Shown here: positions 11,537 to 23,786 of the stretch, piece by piece
How the letters are laid out: the number at the start of each line of letters is the position of its first letter
How positions within the stretch are numbered: the first letter of the stretch is position 1
NCBI GenBank assembly: GCA_037974665.1
Contig: CM075768.1
Location: 9,097,501 to 9,161,500, forward strand
Direction: 5' to 3'
DNA: 64,000 nt
Origin: Ehretia macrophylla
Lineage: Eukaryota; Streptophyta; Magnoliopsida; Boraginales; Ehretiaceae
Notes under the pieces: model-generated
What the model was told of the DNA's origin: nothing
The model's input: only the letters and a program-made list of their open reading frames with translations
The model's database searches: none
Program-made: the position numbers and the translations under genes

Positions 11537-11997
11537 TCAAGACTCTGTCTCTGAGGTCCTCAAACTGATTCTATCATAATCACCTCTAGTTTTGCAATCG
11601 TCTCCTTTGCATTGGGTTCCAACAATCTTCTCCTCAACATTAGAGTAGCACTGACAAACACCATCAAAACAAAGTGGTATCCCAACCCTGGATTTACAAA
11701 ATGACTTGCAATCAGAATTGTTACGGCATTGTGACTTGGAACCTACAGTGAATCTTGAAGCCCTCAACAATGGTAATCCTATAAATTTCATACTTTCAGA
11801 AAATTCACTTTACACAAAGGAAATATATCTAATGACAACCTATCCGCGACTATATACAGTTCGTCGCTTTGTAATAAGAATAGAGTTATATGTATAAGAG
11901 AGAGAGAGAGAGATCACCAACCATTTGCAATAAGCAAAAAGGAGATAAAAATAACCAAGGTCGTTGAAGCCATATGCATGCCTTGAATGTTGTGCAT
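11537..11997 (-). CDS. Defensin-like (cysteine-rich) secreted peptide gene, two exons
   Basis: Read on the minus strand, exon 1 (11997-11922, or from ATGs at 11979 or 11973) encodes a signal peptide: after MASTTL comes the hydrophobic run VIFISFLLIA. A donor at 11921 (G|GTTGGTG) and an acceptor at 11779 (TATAG|GA) give a 143-base phase-1 intron beginning with a CT repeat. Exon 2 (11778-11537) encodes the mature part with Cys spacing C-x5-C-x3-C-x8-C-x4-C-x1-C, then two further Cys (C-x4-C) in an acidic tail. Signal peptide, one intron near the cleavage site and six spaced cysteines fit plant defensin-like/LCR-type CS-alpha-beta peptides (antimicrobial or signalling, secreted). Frames are intact. 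A TATA-like ATTATATTGC lies near 12040. The exact splice sites, start and expression are inferred. Confidence 0.6.
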
Positions 11998-11999
11998 CA

Positions 12000-12789
12000 A
12001 GAAGAGTTGTTGAAAGATGATGAGATCTTTTAAGCAATATAATATGTAGAACATTTGCTAAATTTAGGTATAATTAAATCGATGCAAAAAATGGTAACAA
12101 CGTAATAATTGAGGTCTGACCAAAATAAATAAAAATAAAAATAATTGAGGCTCAATTAGCTAAGAATGCATTTATTGGTTTTATTGTTAGAGGAATTCAC
12201 ATTGATATGAATTTGATGAATTAGAAATGTTGAGAGATTTTCGAAACTATTGTTAGAAACAAATCTTTAGCCTATATCTTTCAGATTTGGATCATTTCCA
12301 ATTAGAGAGTAATTACATAATCCTTCAATTTGTCTTTAGTGAGCGACACATCATCCCCATTTGATATAAATGATAAGATTTGCACTACTTCATTACCCTC
12401 AGCATAAAAAAGATGTACTTTTGCATATTTTCATTAATAATTTGATTTGAAAAGAAATTATATATGTTTGTGTATTTATATGGTAATAAATACAAATACA
12501 TATCTCATAATATGCTTAACTTTATTCATCCCTAAAAATTTCATATTAAAGGATGAAGCTTTTTAAATCATCTTGATAAATTTATTTTTGCAATAAATCT
12601 TATTTTTTTAAATTAGCTTCATATGATGATGAAAAAATATCTTATTTTAATGTTAAGCATAAATCAATGGTGGGTTAGTACAATTATGATCCTCTATTTT
12701 AAGTTTGTGTAACAATATTTTTCTTAAATAATTTGTTAATAAAGAGATATAAAACTATGTTGTTTTGACGTTAAACATAAGTGAATAGT
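12000..12789. other. Intergenic, nothing recognised
   Basis: AT-rich DNA upstream of the defensin-like gene, up to the target duplication of element IV. It would join 30170 if element IV were removed. No coding frame or recognised repeat. Confidence 0.4.
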
Positions 12790-15700
12790 GAGGTTGTGAC
12801 GCCCGAGACCTAGAGCATGCATACATCATTCATTGCATTTAATGTGTACATTTATTAGTGCATTTAATTACTTAAAAGCTTATTTCAAATAGTTACTATT
12901 CACTTAATTTTTTGACCTTTTTATTTTTTTGATTTCGCATTTTTCCCAAGTTACGTGACTTATGTGAGGTATGAGTAAAATATAATTTTATGCATAGCAT
13001 GTCGGGAAGAGTGAAATGAAAATTGTTTTATGCTTTGCATGAATAGTAACCTTAAAGATGACATTTTGACCAACTAAACCCATATTACCTAAACCAAACC
13101 CATAACCCAAACCCATCTACCTAATGTATCTATCCAACACATATATACACTAAAAACACGACACAAAACAAAAAACAAAAAAAAACAAGGCCAAAATCGG
13201 CCCTAGGGAAAAAAGAAAGGAAAATAGGAAAATTTTAGGATTTTGCTAATTCGATCTTCCAGCTTGATTCAAGTGACTAGAGCCATCCAAAAGCTTCTCC
13301 TTTGCTTGCTCATCTTGTGTTGGTGAGGGATTCTTCAAAAACTTGAATTTTTGTTTGTATATAGTCTATGTCTAAAAATGTTTATGGGTTGTGTTGCTTG
13401 GTTTTTGCTTATAAATGGTTTAAATCCTCCTTATTGTGTATGTAGAGCATTTTTTTATAGTTTTTTTTAGCAATTTCATTGGTTGAATGTGAAGATTGAG
13501 CATTTTAAGAAGGTGATAAATAGTAACACTTAGGGTTTTGGTTAATTTTGTGCTATGAAGCTTATTTTTGCTATTAATGGAGTTCTTAGGATTAGGAGAA
13601 CATTCTTTTAAGGGTATTTCATGCATTTGTGTAGTGTACATATTGTTTGGATCTTTAAAGTTTGAGTAGTTGGTACTATTCACTCAGGACCATGAATTCA
13701 TGCTTCAAATTGTAATCTAACGCATGATACATGCTCTAGGGGTGTTAAATGTGTTGTACGATAAAATTTATCAAGTTCCATTGACATTGGAAATTATGGC
13801 CCCTTGTGTGTGAGTGAATGAACTATTGTAATTAGAACTTCTATGCTTGGTTTGAAGGTTGGGGTAATCTTTAGGATACTTGGGAATGTTTATTTTATGC
13901 TTATGGCATTGATTGGGTAACCGGATTTCGTATATGTCGTTCAAACGGGTAAAGGGACAAATTGGGATTTTGTGGTAAACGAGGGGTAAAGGGTGATCTT
14001 GTGTGATTGAGAGGTGCCATAAAGTGTGTATAGAAGATTGGTATAGTTAGATTAGGGTTTCATAGCTTGTGTGAAGTTTATGGTCTAAAATGCCAATATT
14101 TGGAATAGTGCTTTAGTGGACTTCTTGTGGGTTGGACTTGAATTGTTGCTTATTGTTATTTGCTATAAGGATTTACTTATATGAATGTATTTTGAGGCAA
14201 TGTGTTGTAGAATTAGGTTCCTATCTTGAATTGGGGTCTTAATGTGTTTGTCTAGTTGTGATTAGTTGACTTGTTAATGTTCCTTATGTGTTCAATGTCC
14301 TATTCTTGTGTATAGCTTGCTTATTTGGATAGAGAGAAATTAGTTGAATAGAAATTGGATTGTTTGATGTTTAAGTAGAATAGCTTGGTTTAGCCTTAAT
14401 GCTTGTTAGTTAGTTAGTTAATGGACTATAATTGAAGATTCTATTTGTTGTAGTCTTAATGGTTGTGCATCTAGTTGAAAGCTAAATGAAAGTATGCCTA
14501 GTGTGTTCATGGATAATTAAAGGGATTGTGTGCTTTGAATGCATTTGTTTCATGACTAAAGTTTGATTAATTAGTAGACAGATAGTTGGATGAAGTGTTA
14601 GTTGTTAAGTAGGGAAGTTTGGTATAACTCTATTGCTTGAATGGTAGTGTGTATTGTTTATATAGTTGATTAGTTGAGTTATGTGTTTAGTCCTTGTGTT
14701 GTTGTTATTAAAGGTGTAACGCCCCAAACCCAACCCCACGCTAAAGGTCAAGCCCGAACCCGTCACTCGGACAGAGTCTCCTCTGTACCGTGGACTAAAC
14801 TGTTACCTGCGAATAGTCACATATAACATTTGAACCACAAACAACAATTTATACAACCTATCTTTTAACATATCCAAAGCCAAGTCAAGTTCACAAGGCC
14901 ATCCGAGCCTTGGAGCAACATTAATCTACCTAAGCACACAAGCATGCGAGGCAAGTTGGCTTTAACTAAAAGTAGTTAGATACAATTATAATTTAAGTTC
15001 TACTTGTAAGATAATAAACACCCAAGCATGCAATAGAAGATGAAATCTAAAATCCATTATTACAATCCATCGACTTTCTCTATCATACAAGATTTCAACT
15101 ACCAACATATATACAAGATCCCAAGGTCTCAAAATACAACATTTAACATGAACTCCAAGAAAATTGCACATAGATCTACCTTATCACACAAAGTCACGGA
15201 TTCTGATCTGTAAGTACTTCTTCTTCTTCCTCTACTTCTATCAGTTGGGGATTCACCTCAACTTCTCCTGAAACATGTTAAATGAGGAGTGAGCAACAAT
15301 GTTGCCCAGCGAGGGAGGTGATGCATCATACTGGGATGTGCAATATGATATGCAGACACAAGAAATCATATACGTATAACATAAAGAGCAAGATTTGAGT
15401 AACAAGTAGTTAACCACATTAAAAAGGATGCGGTTCCACTTCAAGTCTTCAATCACGAGCCATGAGCCACGAACTTCACACAAGTGCCGGCAAACCCCTT
15501 ATTCCAACAAATTGGGATACTCCAGATGTATCCCGATCCTACAACCCTTTCTCCTGAGGTAGCACCATATGCCCAATAGGTGAACCACACCTTTGGGGTA
15601 GTGGAGTATGCTCAGCAAGAAAAGGAATAGGCACCATGGTAGTTGAGGGAGCATGGCAAGCCCGATGCCGCCTGTGTTCTCGACGCTACCATGTCCGAAA

Positions 15701-16424
15701 AAGGTTACGCAACCCCGAATTCAAAACACAAGTTCCAACAACAAAAAATAACAAGTAGAAGGGTCGACAAAGTAGGCCGCCCTCATAAATAATTGCAATA
15801 TAAACCAACAAATACACAATATAACAATATAATTTCCAAAAGAGGCATTCAACATAACTTTTCTCCACCATCTATTTAAATAGCTCAATTGAAGTTTAAA
15901 CAAACAATATAATGCATGACAACACTACAACAAGCTCTAAATGCATCAAAATAAGCCAAATACTACGTTTCCCCTTTCTTTAACCAATCTTTTCTTCTCC
16001 TAAGTGTATTTCAAGGGTACCAACCCACAACCTAACCATACTACATTTCCAACCAAGCCAAAAGACGCCTATTAAGATCATAAAAACCCATTTTAGAAGT
16101 AAAAGTTCGGGAAGGCCCCGAGCGGGTTTGAACTACAACTACACTAACCGAACCCCAATTTCGTGTAACAGAAGCACCAAAAGTACTTCCTTACCCCAAG
16201 AATACCCAAATCATGGCCTAAATGCACCCGGATTGCACAACGACAAAAGTCATCTTTTTAAAGTCGACTAATTTTGCAATTTAGCTCGGATTTGGGTGAT
16301 TCAACCTCACATGGCCTCCCTACTAGCTTCACTAGGGCCTAGAGCATCTAATTGAAGTCTCAATTCAAGTTAATTACGAAATTTATTAAAAACCCTAACA
16401 ACAAGCACTATTCATCATCTTTTT

Positions 16425-18805
16425 TGTCACGCCCCAACTCGACCCCTCCTATAATCAGTCAGGACGCAACGGAAGTTCGGCAGTATAACGACAGCAAATA
16501 GAATACCGAGGTTCTAAACCAACCTCATTAATAACATTAAACATCCAATTCCATAACCATACAATCAACAACTCCTCAACAGCATAGCAACACACAACAT
16601 AACTGTAATATACAATAATCAGTACTCGTTATCTGTCTCCGTTCCAACATAACATACAATACCTCAACCTTATCATACATTTCAAAAATAAGTTGAAACT
16701 CATCTAACAACTTAACCATAGACAAAAACAAAACACTAATTTAACATCATTTGGATCATCATCTTTTCAACATCTATTACAATAGGAACCATAAAGCATA
16801 TAAAAGTCTATTAAGCTAGTATACATGACATTAAACAACATAGAATCATGGATAAGACTCAGGGACATATGACTCATCCACGAAAGGCACATTTTCCTCC
16901 TCAGGAGGCACGTACCTGTAATCTGGCTCGGCAACACCTGTAAGCATACAATAATAGAGAGTGAGCTTATATAAAATAAGTCCAGTGAGGATCCGATAGA
17001 TCTCGAGCAAGGTCTACTAAACTCCTTGGAATAATCCTTTGAGTCAGTAAACACACAATAACATAAATAATACTATCATCACATAACTATATGACCATTC
17101 AATAAAGGATACTCTCTCTAGTTGGTGTAGCTCCAAACGCCATCACGATCTCAACCATTCTTCTTATAACTCCCCATTACTCATGCACCCGAGGTACCTC
17201 ACTAGCCCCTCCCTCTATGACACCTCCGTTATGCGAGCTGGGGGGAACCTATGGCAGTCATGCCGTTATCAACCCGACACCCCAACGCTGCCCGAGAGGT
17301 GGCCCACCCATACCAAGACTCCATAATCATCATCAATCATCAATCAATCATCAATTATACATCATTGATAGCATCAATAATCATTTAAACAACAATAACT
17401 TAGTTAGATGACAAAGTAGGCCATCTAACCGGACATGCGTTATATACACAATTAAACCCTAAATTACTCATCAACAACTCACCATTCAACACTCAAACAC
17501 CACCCAATCATCTAAAGGCATCGTTCAAGAAATTAAAGAATGACAACCTAAACTTCAAAAATTCATAACTTACATTCTACTAACCCAAACATTGCCAAAT
17601 CAGTTTCTATCACTCACCCATTCAACCTACTACATTAGCCCTCTCGGAAATCCACCATAACACCTCCAAATCATGCCCGATAACCCTAAAACCCTAGAAT
17701 GTCTTGGCTGGATTTTCCGGACTTTCCCACGAGCAATGTAATCGAAAATTCGGCATTACAACAATGCTAACACGTAATTATCAAGTATTTAGAAATCGAC
17801 GACAATCGATTTCGAGCAACGCAACTCAATTAAATCAACTTTGAACAATTTAATCTAAATTAAATACCCGAAAAATAAAAATTATGCTATATCCGACAGA
17901 AATTCGTAGTATTACCACTAAAAGATCCCTAGCATGCAAGGAGCAATAATCTAACATCAGATAGAATTCTAACGGTTCAATCTTCATTTATACGCAAAAA
18001 CACCAAAATGGCATTTTGAGATCTAGAATTTTTCTCTCACCTTTGATGCGATAAAGCCTAGGGATGCGTGAAGTGCGTGCCCAACAAGCGGAATCCAGCC
18101 CGGTTTGAAAATATTTGGACTTTAAATGGATTTTCTAAGGCAAAATTACTTTGAAAATAAGTTGAATAAAATCTCTCTTTTTTTCCTAAGCTTTCACGGC
18201 TGCAAGGTGTGTGAAAATGTGGTGTTTTGCTTTGTTTCATTGTGTGTTGGTGATATATGCATGAAGTCAATAAGTTAAATGAAAGTCAAAGTTGAAACTT
18301 TAGTATTTTTAGTGTTTTCTTGACTTTAAATGCATTTTATTGATCACCAAAGTTCAAAACAATTATTCAACACCCAAGCTAGCTCAAGTAAATTATTTTT
18401 AGGTGACAAGAAGTTTTACAATCAAACAATTTCACCCGAGTAGGCTTAAAACTCGATTTTTGCAAAAGTCGGTATAAAAACCCTAATAAATTCCTAAGCT
18501 GATTTTAAAACCGTTTTAATCAAACACAGGTCTATTAAAGTCCGTAGACTAGGTCTAGAAGGGTTAAAAAGACCAGTTTCTAAATTATAGCGGACGTGTT
18601 TCGAAAATACTATTCACTGAAAATCGACGATAAATTTTCTGACTCTGTTTTTGATGAAAATTTCATGAATGCACATTTAGCACATATTAGGAGTATTGAC
18701 ATTAAATTATAACTTTCTAGGTCCTATAGCACATAAACAGGTCATATGCACGTAAAACGAGGTATAGCACGTAAAACAAGATAAGTAGAAAAGTGGAGTT
18801 TCACA
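16425..18805 (-). repeat. 3' LTR of element II
   Basis: 2381 bases. On the minus strand it begins TGTGAAACTCC at 18805 and ends GGGGCGTGACA at 16425. It carries the GC-rich LTR block at about 17170-17310. Frames at 16767-17054, 17217-17411 and 18058-18270 are LTR noise. Confidence 0.88.
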
Positions 18806-20485
18806 TTCTCCCCCTCTTATAGAAATTTCACCCTCGAAATTCTTACTTGATGTACGGAATAGATCTGGGTATTGCTGCTGCATCTGATCTCGTCTCTCCC
18901 ACGTAGCCTCCTCTATGCCGTGATGCTTCCACAACACCTTAACCATCGGAATCCTCTTCGACCTCAACTCTCGGTCCATCTGATCTAATATACGAATCGG
19001 ACGCTCGTCATAAGTCAAATTCTCTCGAAGCTGTAACGGCTCTGGCTCAAGAAAATGAGAAGGATCCGGATTATATTTCCACAAATTAGACACGTGGAAT
19101 ACATCGTGGACATTAGAGAAGTTCTCCGGTAAAGCCAACTGATATGCCAACTTACCAACCCTGCCAGTAATCTCAAACGGCCCAACAAATCTCGGACTCA
19201 GCTTTCCACCTTTACCATAACGAGCAAACCCCTTATGAGGAGACAATCTCAAGAAAACCCGATCTCCGATTGCAAACTCCAAGTCCCGACGACGCTTATC
19301 AGCATAACTCTTGAATCTACTATGCGCTGTAAGCATTCTCTGCCTGATCAACTAAACATTCTCAATCTTCTCAAGAAGCTCTGGCATGATAGTCGGATCA
19401 ATAGTATTCATCTCCCCTACCTCGTCCCAATATAAAGGTGAACGACACTTATGACCGTAAAGAGTTGCAAAATGTGCCATTCCAATATTAGTTTGATAAC
19501 TATTGTTATAGGCAAACTCGGCAAGTGGTAGATGTTTCTCGCAGTTCTTCCCGAAGTCCAGAACACAAGCCCTAAGCATATCTTCTAGAATCTGAATAGT
19601 CCGTTCAGACTGACCGTCAGTCTGTGGATGATACGCTGTACTGAAGTTCAATTGAGTACCCAAGGTCTGCTGAAGTTTCTCCCACAAACGAGAAGTAAAT
19701 CGAGGATCTTGATCTGAAACAATACTAGATGGAATCCCGTGAAGTCTAACAATCTAATCCAAATAAAGATCCGTCAACTTTGTAACCTCATCTCCCATCC
19801 TCATCGCAATAAAATGAGCTGTCTTCGTCAAACGATCCACGACAACCCAAACTGCATCATTACCCCTCGGTGTTCTAGGCAACCCAGTGACGAAGTCCAT
19901 CGTAATATGCTCCCATTTCCACTCCGGTATTGCTAACGGCTGAAGTAACCCTGTAGGTCGTTGATGCTCGGCTTTCACTCTCTGACAAGTCAAACATCTA
20001 GACACAAACTGAGCAACCTCCCTCTTCATGTTGTTCCACCAGTAATGTTGCTTCAAATCCCGATACATCTTAGTTCCACCGGGATGAATAGTATATTTAG
20101 AATTATGAGCTTCCTCCAGAATACCTCGCCTCAAACTCGGCTCATCGGGAACACATACCCTGTTCCTAAACCGAAGAATACCGTCCTCATGTACTTTGAA
20201 GTCAGACTGATCATCAGTGATCTGATCCTTGATCTTCTGAAGTTTAACATCAAGTTGCTGAGCTTCCCTGATCTGAGACAATAATAAAGGCTGAATACGG
20301 AGATGTGAACACATCACCCCAACCTGAGTCAACTCTGGTCTCCAGTAACTAAACTCCTCAAGAACCTCCCACTTCTTGACAGCCAAACAAGAAATACTAG
20401 CCTTCCGGCTGAGAGCATCTGCTACAACATTTGCCTTTCCTGGCAGATAATTGATAGAACAATTATAATCTCCAAGAAGCTCCAT
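18707..20485 (-). pseudogene. int: Integrase with C-terminal chromodomain (element II pol, 3' part)
   Basis: One frame of 593 codons with two internal TAG stops (19754-19756, 19352-19354). From the 5' end: the tail of RNase H (NVVADALSRKA); the integrase HHCC finger (RCLTCQRVK); the catalytic core with first Asp in TMDFVTGLP and a Glu site in DGQSERTIQ (in the best-conserved part, [13 protein letters not shown]); the central Asp region is affected around 19700-19750; then a GPFEITGRVG-type C-terminal domain and a chromodomain-like end (VLWKHHGIEEATWE). Chromodomains are thought to guide chromovirus insertion to marked heterochromatin. The frame reads through the PPT into the LTR, so its true stop is uncertain. 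Both stops stand where the family has Gln codons. Confidence 0.88.
18806..18817 (-). other. Polypurine tract of element II
   Basis: Minus-strand AGAGGGGGAGAA abuts the LTR start TGTGAAAC. Confidence 0.8.
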
Positions 20486-21780
20486 CCATCTCCTCTAGCA
20501 CATATTTAACTCCTTCTGTGAGAATAAGTACTTAAGACTCTTATGATCAGTGAAAATCTCAAACTTACTGCCCCACAGATAATGACACTACTTCTTGAGT
20601 GCAAAGACAACTGCTGCCAACTCAAGATCATGAGTCGGATAGTTTTCTTCATAAGGCTTCAACTTTCGAGAAGCATAGGCAATAACTCGGCCATTCTGCA
20701 TAAGAACACGGACAAGCCCTCCTTGGATGCATCACTGTAAATGACCATATTATCGGTCCCGTCTGGTAGAGCAAGTACTGGAGTAGTAGTCAACCTCTTT
20801 TTCAACTCCTGAAACCCACTCTCACACTTCTCATCCCAAGCAAAGATAGTCCGTTTCTGAGTCAACTTAGATAGTGGCCCAGCAATCTTCGAGAAGTCCT
20901 TGACAAACCTACGATAATAACCCGCCAAGCCAAGAAAGCTACGGACATCAGAAACACTCTCTGGCCATTTCCAAGACATCATCGATTCAATCTTAGTGGG
21001 ATCTACAGAAATACCGCTCTGTGTAATAACATGGCCAAGAAAAGATATGCGTTGTAGCCAAAATTCATATTTGCTGAACTTGGCAAACAACTGATGCTCC
21101 TGCAGCTTCTCTAATACAAGCCGTAGATGTTGCTCGTGCTTCGATTCAGATTTAGAATAGACTAAGATATCATCAATAAAAATCACCACGAACTGGTCCA
21201 AGTACGGCTGAAAGACTCGATGCATCAAATCCATGAATGCTGCCGGTGCATTAGTCAATCCAAAGGGCATAACAACAAACTCATAATGCCCGTACCGAGT
21301 CCTGAAGGCAGACTTCGGAACATCCTCCGTGCGAATCCGAAGCTGATAATACCCCTGCCTCAAATCAAATTTAGAATAGACTTTGGCTCCCTGAAGTTGA
21401 TCAAACAACTCATCAATCAGTGGCAAAGGATATTTATTCTTGATAGTCACCTGATTCAACCCACGATAATCTATACACAATCTCAAAGTACTATCCTTCT
21501 TTTTCACAAATAAAACAGGAGCTCCCCAAGGTGAAGAACGCTGCTGAATGAATCCCTTCTCCAATAACTCTTGCAACTGAGTCTTCAACTCCTTCAACTC
21601 AGCTGGCGCCATCCGGTACGCTGATTTAGAAATAGGTTGAGTACCGGGAACAAGATTAATCACAAACTCTATATCCCTCTCTGGCGGCAACCCTGGCAAC
21701 TCCTCGGGAAATACATTAGGATATTCCCGAATAATAGGGACTTCCTCTAGCTGTAGCTTATCAGATGGTTTGTTAATCAT
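20486..21780 (-). pseudogene. rt: Reverse transcriptase-RNase H (element II pol, 5' part)
   Basis: The RT frame 21780-20659 holds the fingers/palm signature ([12 protein letters not shown]), [17 protein letters not shown] and the catalytic box [11 protein letters not shown], then [13 protein letters not shown]. It would copy element RNA into cDNA within particles. The frame is offset by one from the protease frame at about 21775 (GYLAYD then stop, against [12 protein letters not shown]). A second shift near 20690 moves RNase H (first motif [10 protein letters not shown]) into another frame, which also has TAG stops at 20588-20590 and 20495-20497, replacing probable Trp and Gln codons. RT itself is uninterrupted; RNase H is not. 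Confidence 0.88.
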
Positions 21781-23500
21781 AAGCTAGATAACCCGAACAC
21801 CCCTTACTCACCAACTTAACGGCTTTAGTTGCTGAGATAACAAAACTCGTCTTAGCACCCCGGTTACTCGCTACCTCTACTACTGGCTGATCTGGCAAAC
21901 GAAACTGTACTACCTTGGTTCTACAGTTCAACTGGGCATCGTACTTAGAAAGCCAATCCATACCCAAGATAACATCATACCCCCGGATAGGAAATAAAAT
22001 AAGGTGCGAAGGAAAATTATGCCCCTTAACATGTATTATACAATCTTTACATACTAAGCCAGTAACATACTTATCAGTCAAAGAGGTACTAATCTCAACC
22101 ACATAAGGCAATCTTTCAGGTTGCAATTTAACACGTTGCACACAAGAAGGAGTAATGAAAGAATGCGTAGCACCAGAATCAATCAGCACTTTAACAAGTT
22201 GATCAAGTATAAGGAAGTTACCTTCCACTACTGCAGTCTCTTCAGGCATCTCCTCCATATCAACTGCATAAGCCCGAGCCTGAACCCGCTGCTGCTGTGG
22301 TACACTGCCTGTAGGCCTACCCTGGTAACCCTGAGTCACTGCCCGACCCTCAATCCTCGCATATCTAGGGCAATCCTTCGCCCTATGCTCGATGCTACCA
22401 CAACCCAAACATGTCCCTGCCTTTACCCTGCAGTCGGACTCCACATGCCCTGGGCGCTTGCAGTAATTACACTGCGATGATGTGGCACTAACACTGCCCA
22501 TAGAAGAACCAGAAGCTGATGAAGCAGCTGATACAGCCTGCTGCTGAGGTCTCACCACACTAGGCCTGTACTGACCCTGAGACTGGGCTGGCCTATACTG
22601 AGTATGAACCTGATATGGCCCCTGCTGACCCTGTGGCCTATAAGAACCTTGCTGGGCTGGTGGCCTGTAGACAACCTGCTGTACTGGAGGCCTATATATA
22701 ACCTGTTGGCCTTGTGGCTGATACGGCCTCTTACTAGGCTGACTGGAGACAATCTGATCCCCTTTCCTCTTCTCTAACCTAGAAGCTGCATCAAAAGCCT
22801 CAGTGAAGATATCATTGCGATTCAGAGCCATTGCATCCTGAATCTCGAGCCTCAATCCCAACATAAATCTACAGGTCTTCCTCTCCTTCACAGCTACAAA
22901 CTCCGGTGCATACCGGGACAACCTAGTGAATGTAGCCTCATACTGAGCCACAGTAGAATCCCCCTGTACCAAAGACAAGAACTCAGCCTCTCTCCTCTCC
23001 CGTGCAACTCTCGGGACATACCTATCCCTCAAAGCAGTCAGAAAGGCATCCCAAACATACGGAACACCCCGGGTCTCACACCTGGCTCTCACAGTGCGCC
23101 ACCATTCCTCTGCCTCATCATCAAGCAAATAGACAGCACAAGTCACCTTCCTCTCATCAGTGTACCCGAGAGGATCAAAAATTTTCTCTAACTTACTAAT
23201 CCATGACTCGGCCTTCCTATCATCAGGCTCTCCCTGAAATCTAGGAGGATAGTACCCCAGAAACCCCTTCATAGTACCTCGACCGTGATTACCTCCCTGT
23301 ACACTCTGTATCTGGGCCTGCAATGCCTGAGTCTGAGCAGCCTGACCCGCTATCAACTGGGACTGACCAGCCACCAAATCTGCAATCCGATCCATTGCTG
23401 CCCCTAACCTGTCATCACCTCTACCACGGCCCTGTGCCACATTACTAGGAACCTCATCTACAATCTCAGGCCTACCACGAGTCCTTGGTCTACCGGCCAT
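21773..23500 (-). CDS. gag-pro: gag-protease of element II
   Basis: Open frame of 575 codons from [10 protein letters not shown]. The frame is open 18 codons further upstream, but this ATG matches the gag start of element III at 47699. The capsid-like domain spans about residues 90-250 ([33 protein letters not shown]). A linker (about 265-315) repeats QQxxYRPP. Two zinc knuckles, [14 protein letters not shown] (344-357) and [14 protein letters not shown] (364-377), would bind RNA. An aspartic protease has [11 protein letters not shown] (D-S-G at 441-443) and [12 protein letters not shown]. It stops at 21773 because of the frameshift into pol, so a Gag-Pol fusion cannot be made as read. Otherwise intact. 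Confidence 0.9.
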   Translation of the reverse strand: MAGRPRTRGRPEIVDEVPSNVAQGRGRGDDRLGAAMDRIADLVAGQSQLIAGQAAQTQALQAQIQSVQGGNHGRGTMKGFLGYYPPRFQGEPDDRKAESWISKLEKIFDPLGYTDERKVTCAVYLLDDEAEEWWRTVRARCETRGVPYVWDAFLTALRDRYVPRVARERREAEFLSLVQGDSTVAQYEATFTRLSRYAPEFVAVKERKTCRFMLGLRLEIQDAMALNRNDIFTEAFDAASRLEKRKGDQIVSSQPSKRPYQPQGQQVIYRPPVQQVVYRPPAQQGSYRPQGQQGPYQVHTQYRPAQSQGQYRPSVVRPQQQAVSAASSASGSSMGSVSATSSQCNYCKRPGHVESDCRVKAGTCLGCGSIEHRAKDCPRYARIEGRAVTQGYQGRPTGSVPQQQRVQARAYAVDMEEMPEETAVVEGNFLILDQLVKVLIDSGATHSFITPSCVQRVKLQPERLPYVVEISTSLTDKYVTGLVCKDCIIHVKGHNFPSHLILFPIRGYDVILGMDWLSKYDAQLNCRTKVVQFRLPDQPVVEVASNRGAKTSFVISATKAVKLVSKGCSGYLAYD

Positions 23501-23569
23501 CGTATTAATCAAAGAGTTAGCACAGGTTATAGCACGTAAACAGGTTATATACAACTTTTAACACATAAA

Positions 23570-23720
23570 CAACAAACTCATATAAAGCACATAGTTCACA
23601 TAAGTTTCAATCACATAAGCAAATTAATCACATAAGCACTTAAATCACATAATCACTTAATCATATAGTCATACCAATACATAATTCACTTTTCTTTCTT
23701 TTCATACATATTTCATGCTA
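23570..23720 (-). repeat. TTATGTGA-rich leader of element II
   Basis: Minus-strand repeats of CTTATGTGATT between the PBS and gag, as in elements I, III and IV but shorter. Non-coding. Confidence 0.65.
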
Positions 23721-23768
23721 AGACCATTACCCACATTCCGAGAATACCCCGGCTGACAACTAACATGC

Positions 23769-23780
23769 GCTCTGATACCA
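23769..23780 (-). other. Primer-binding site of element II
   Basis: Minus-strand TGGTATCAGAGC, six bases inside the 5' LTR end: perfect match to the usual plant initiator-methionine tRNA complement. Confidence 0.88.
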
Positions 23781-23786
23781 CTTAAA

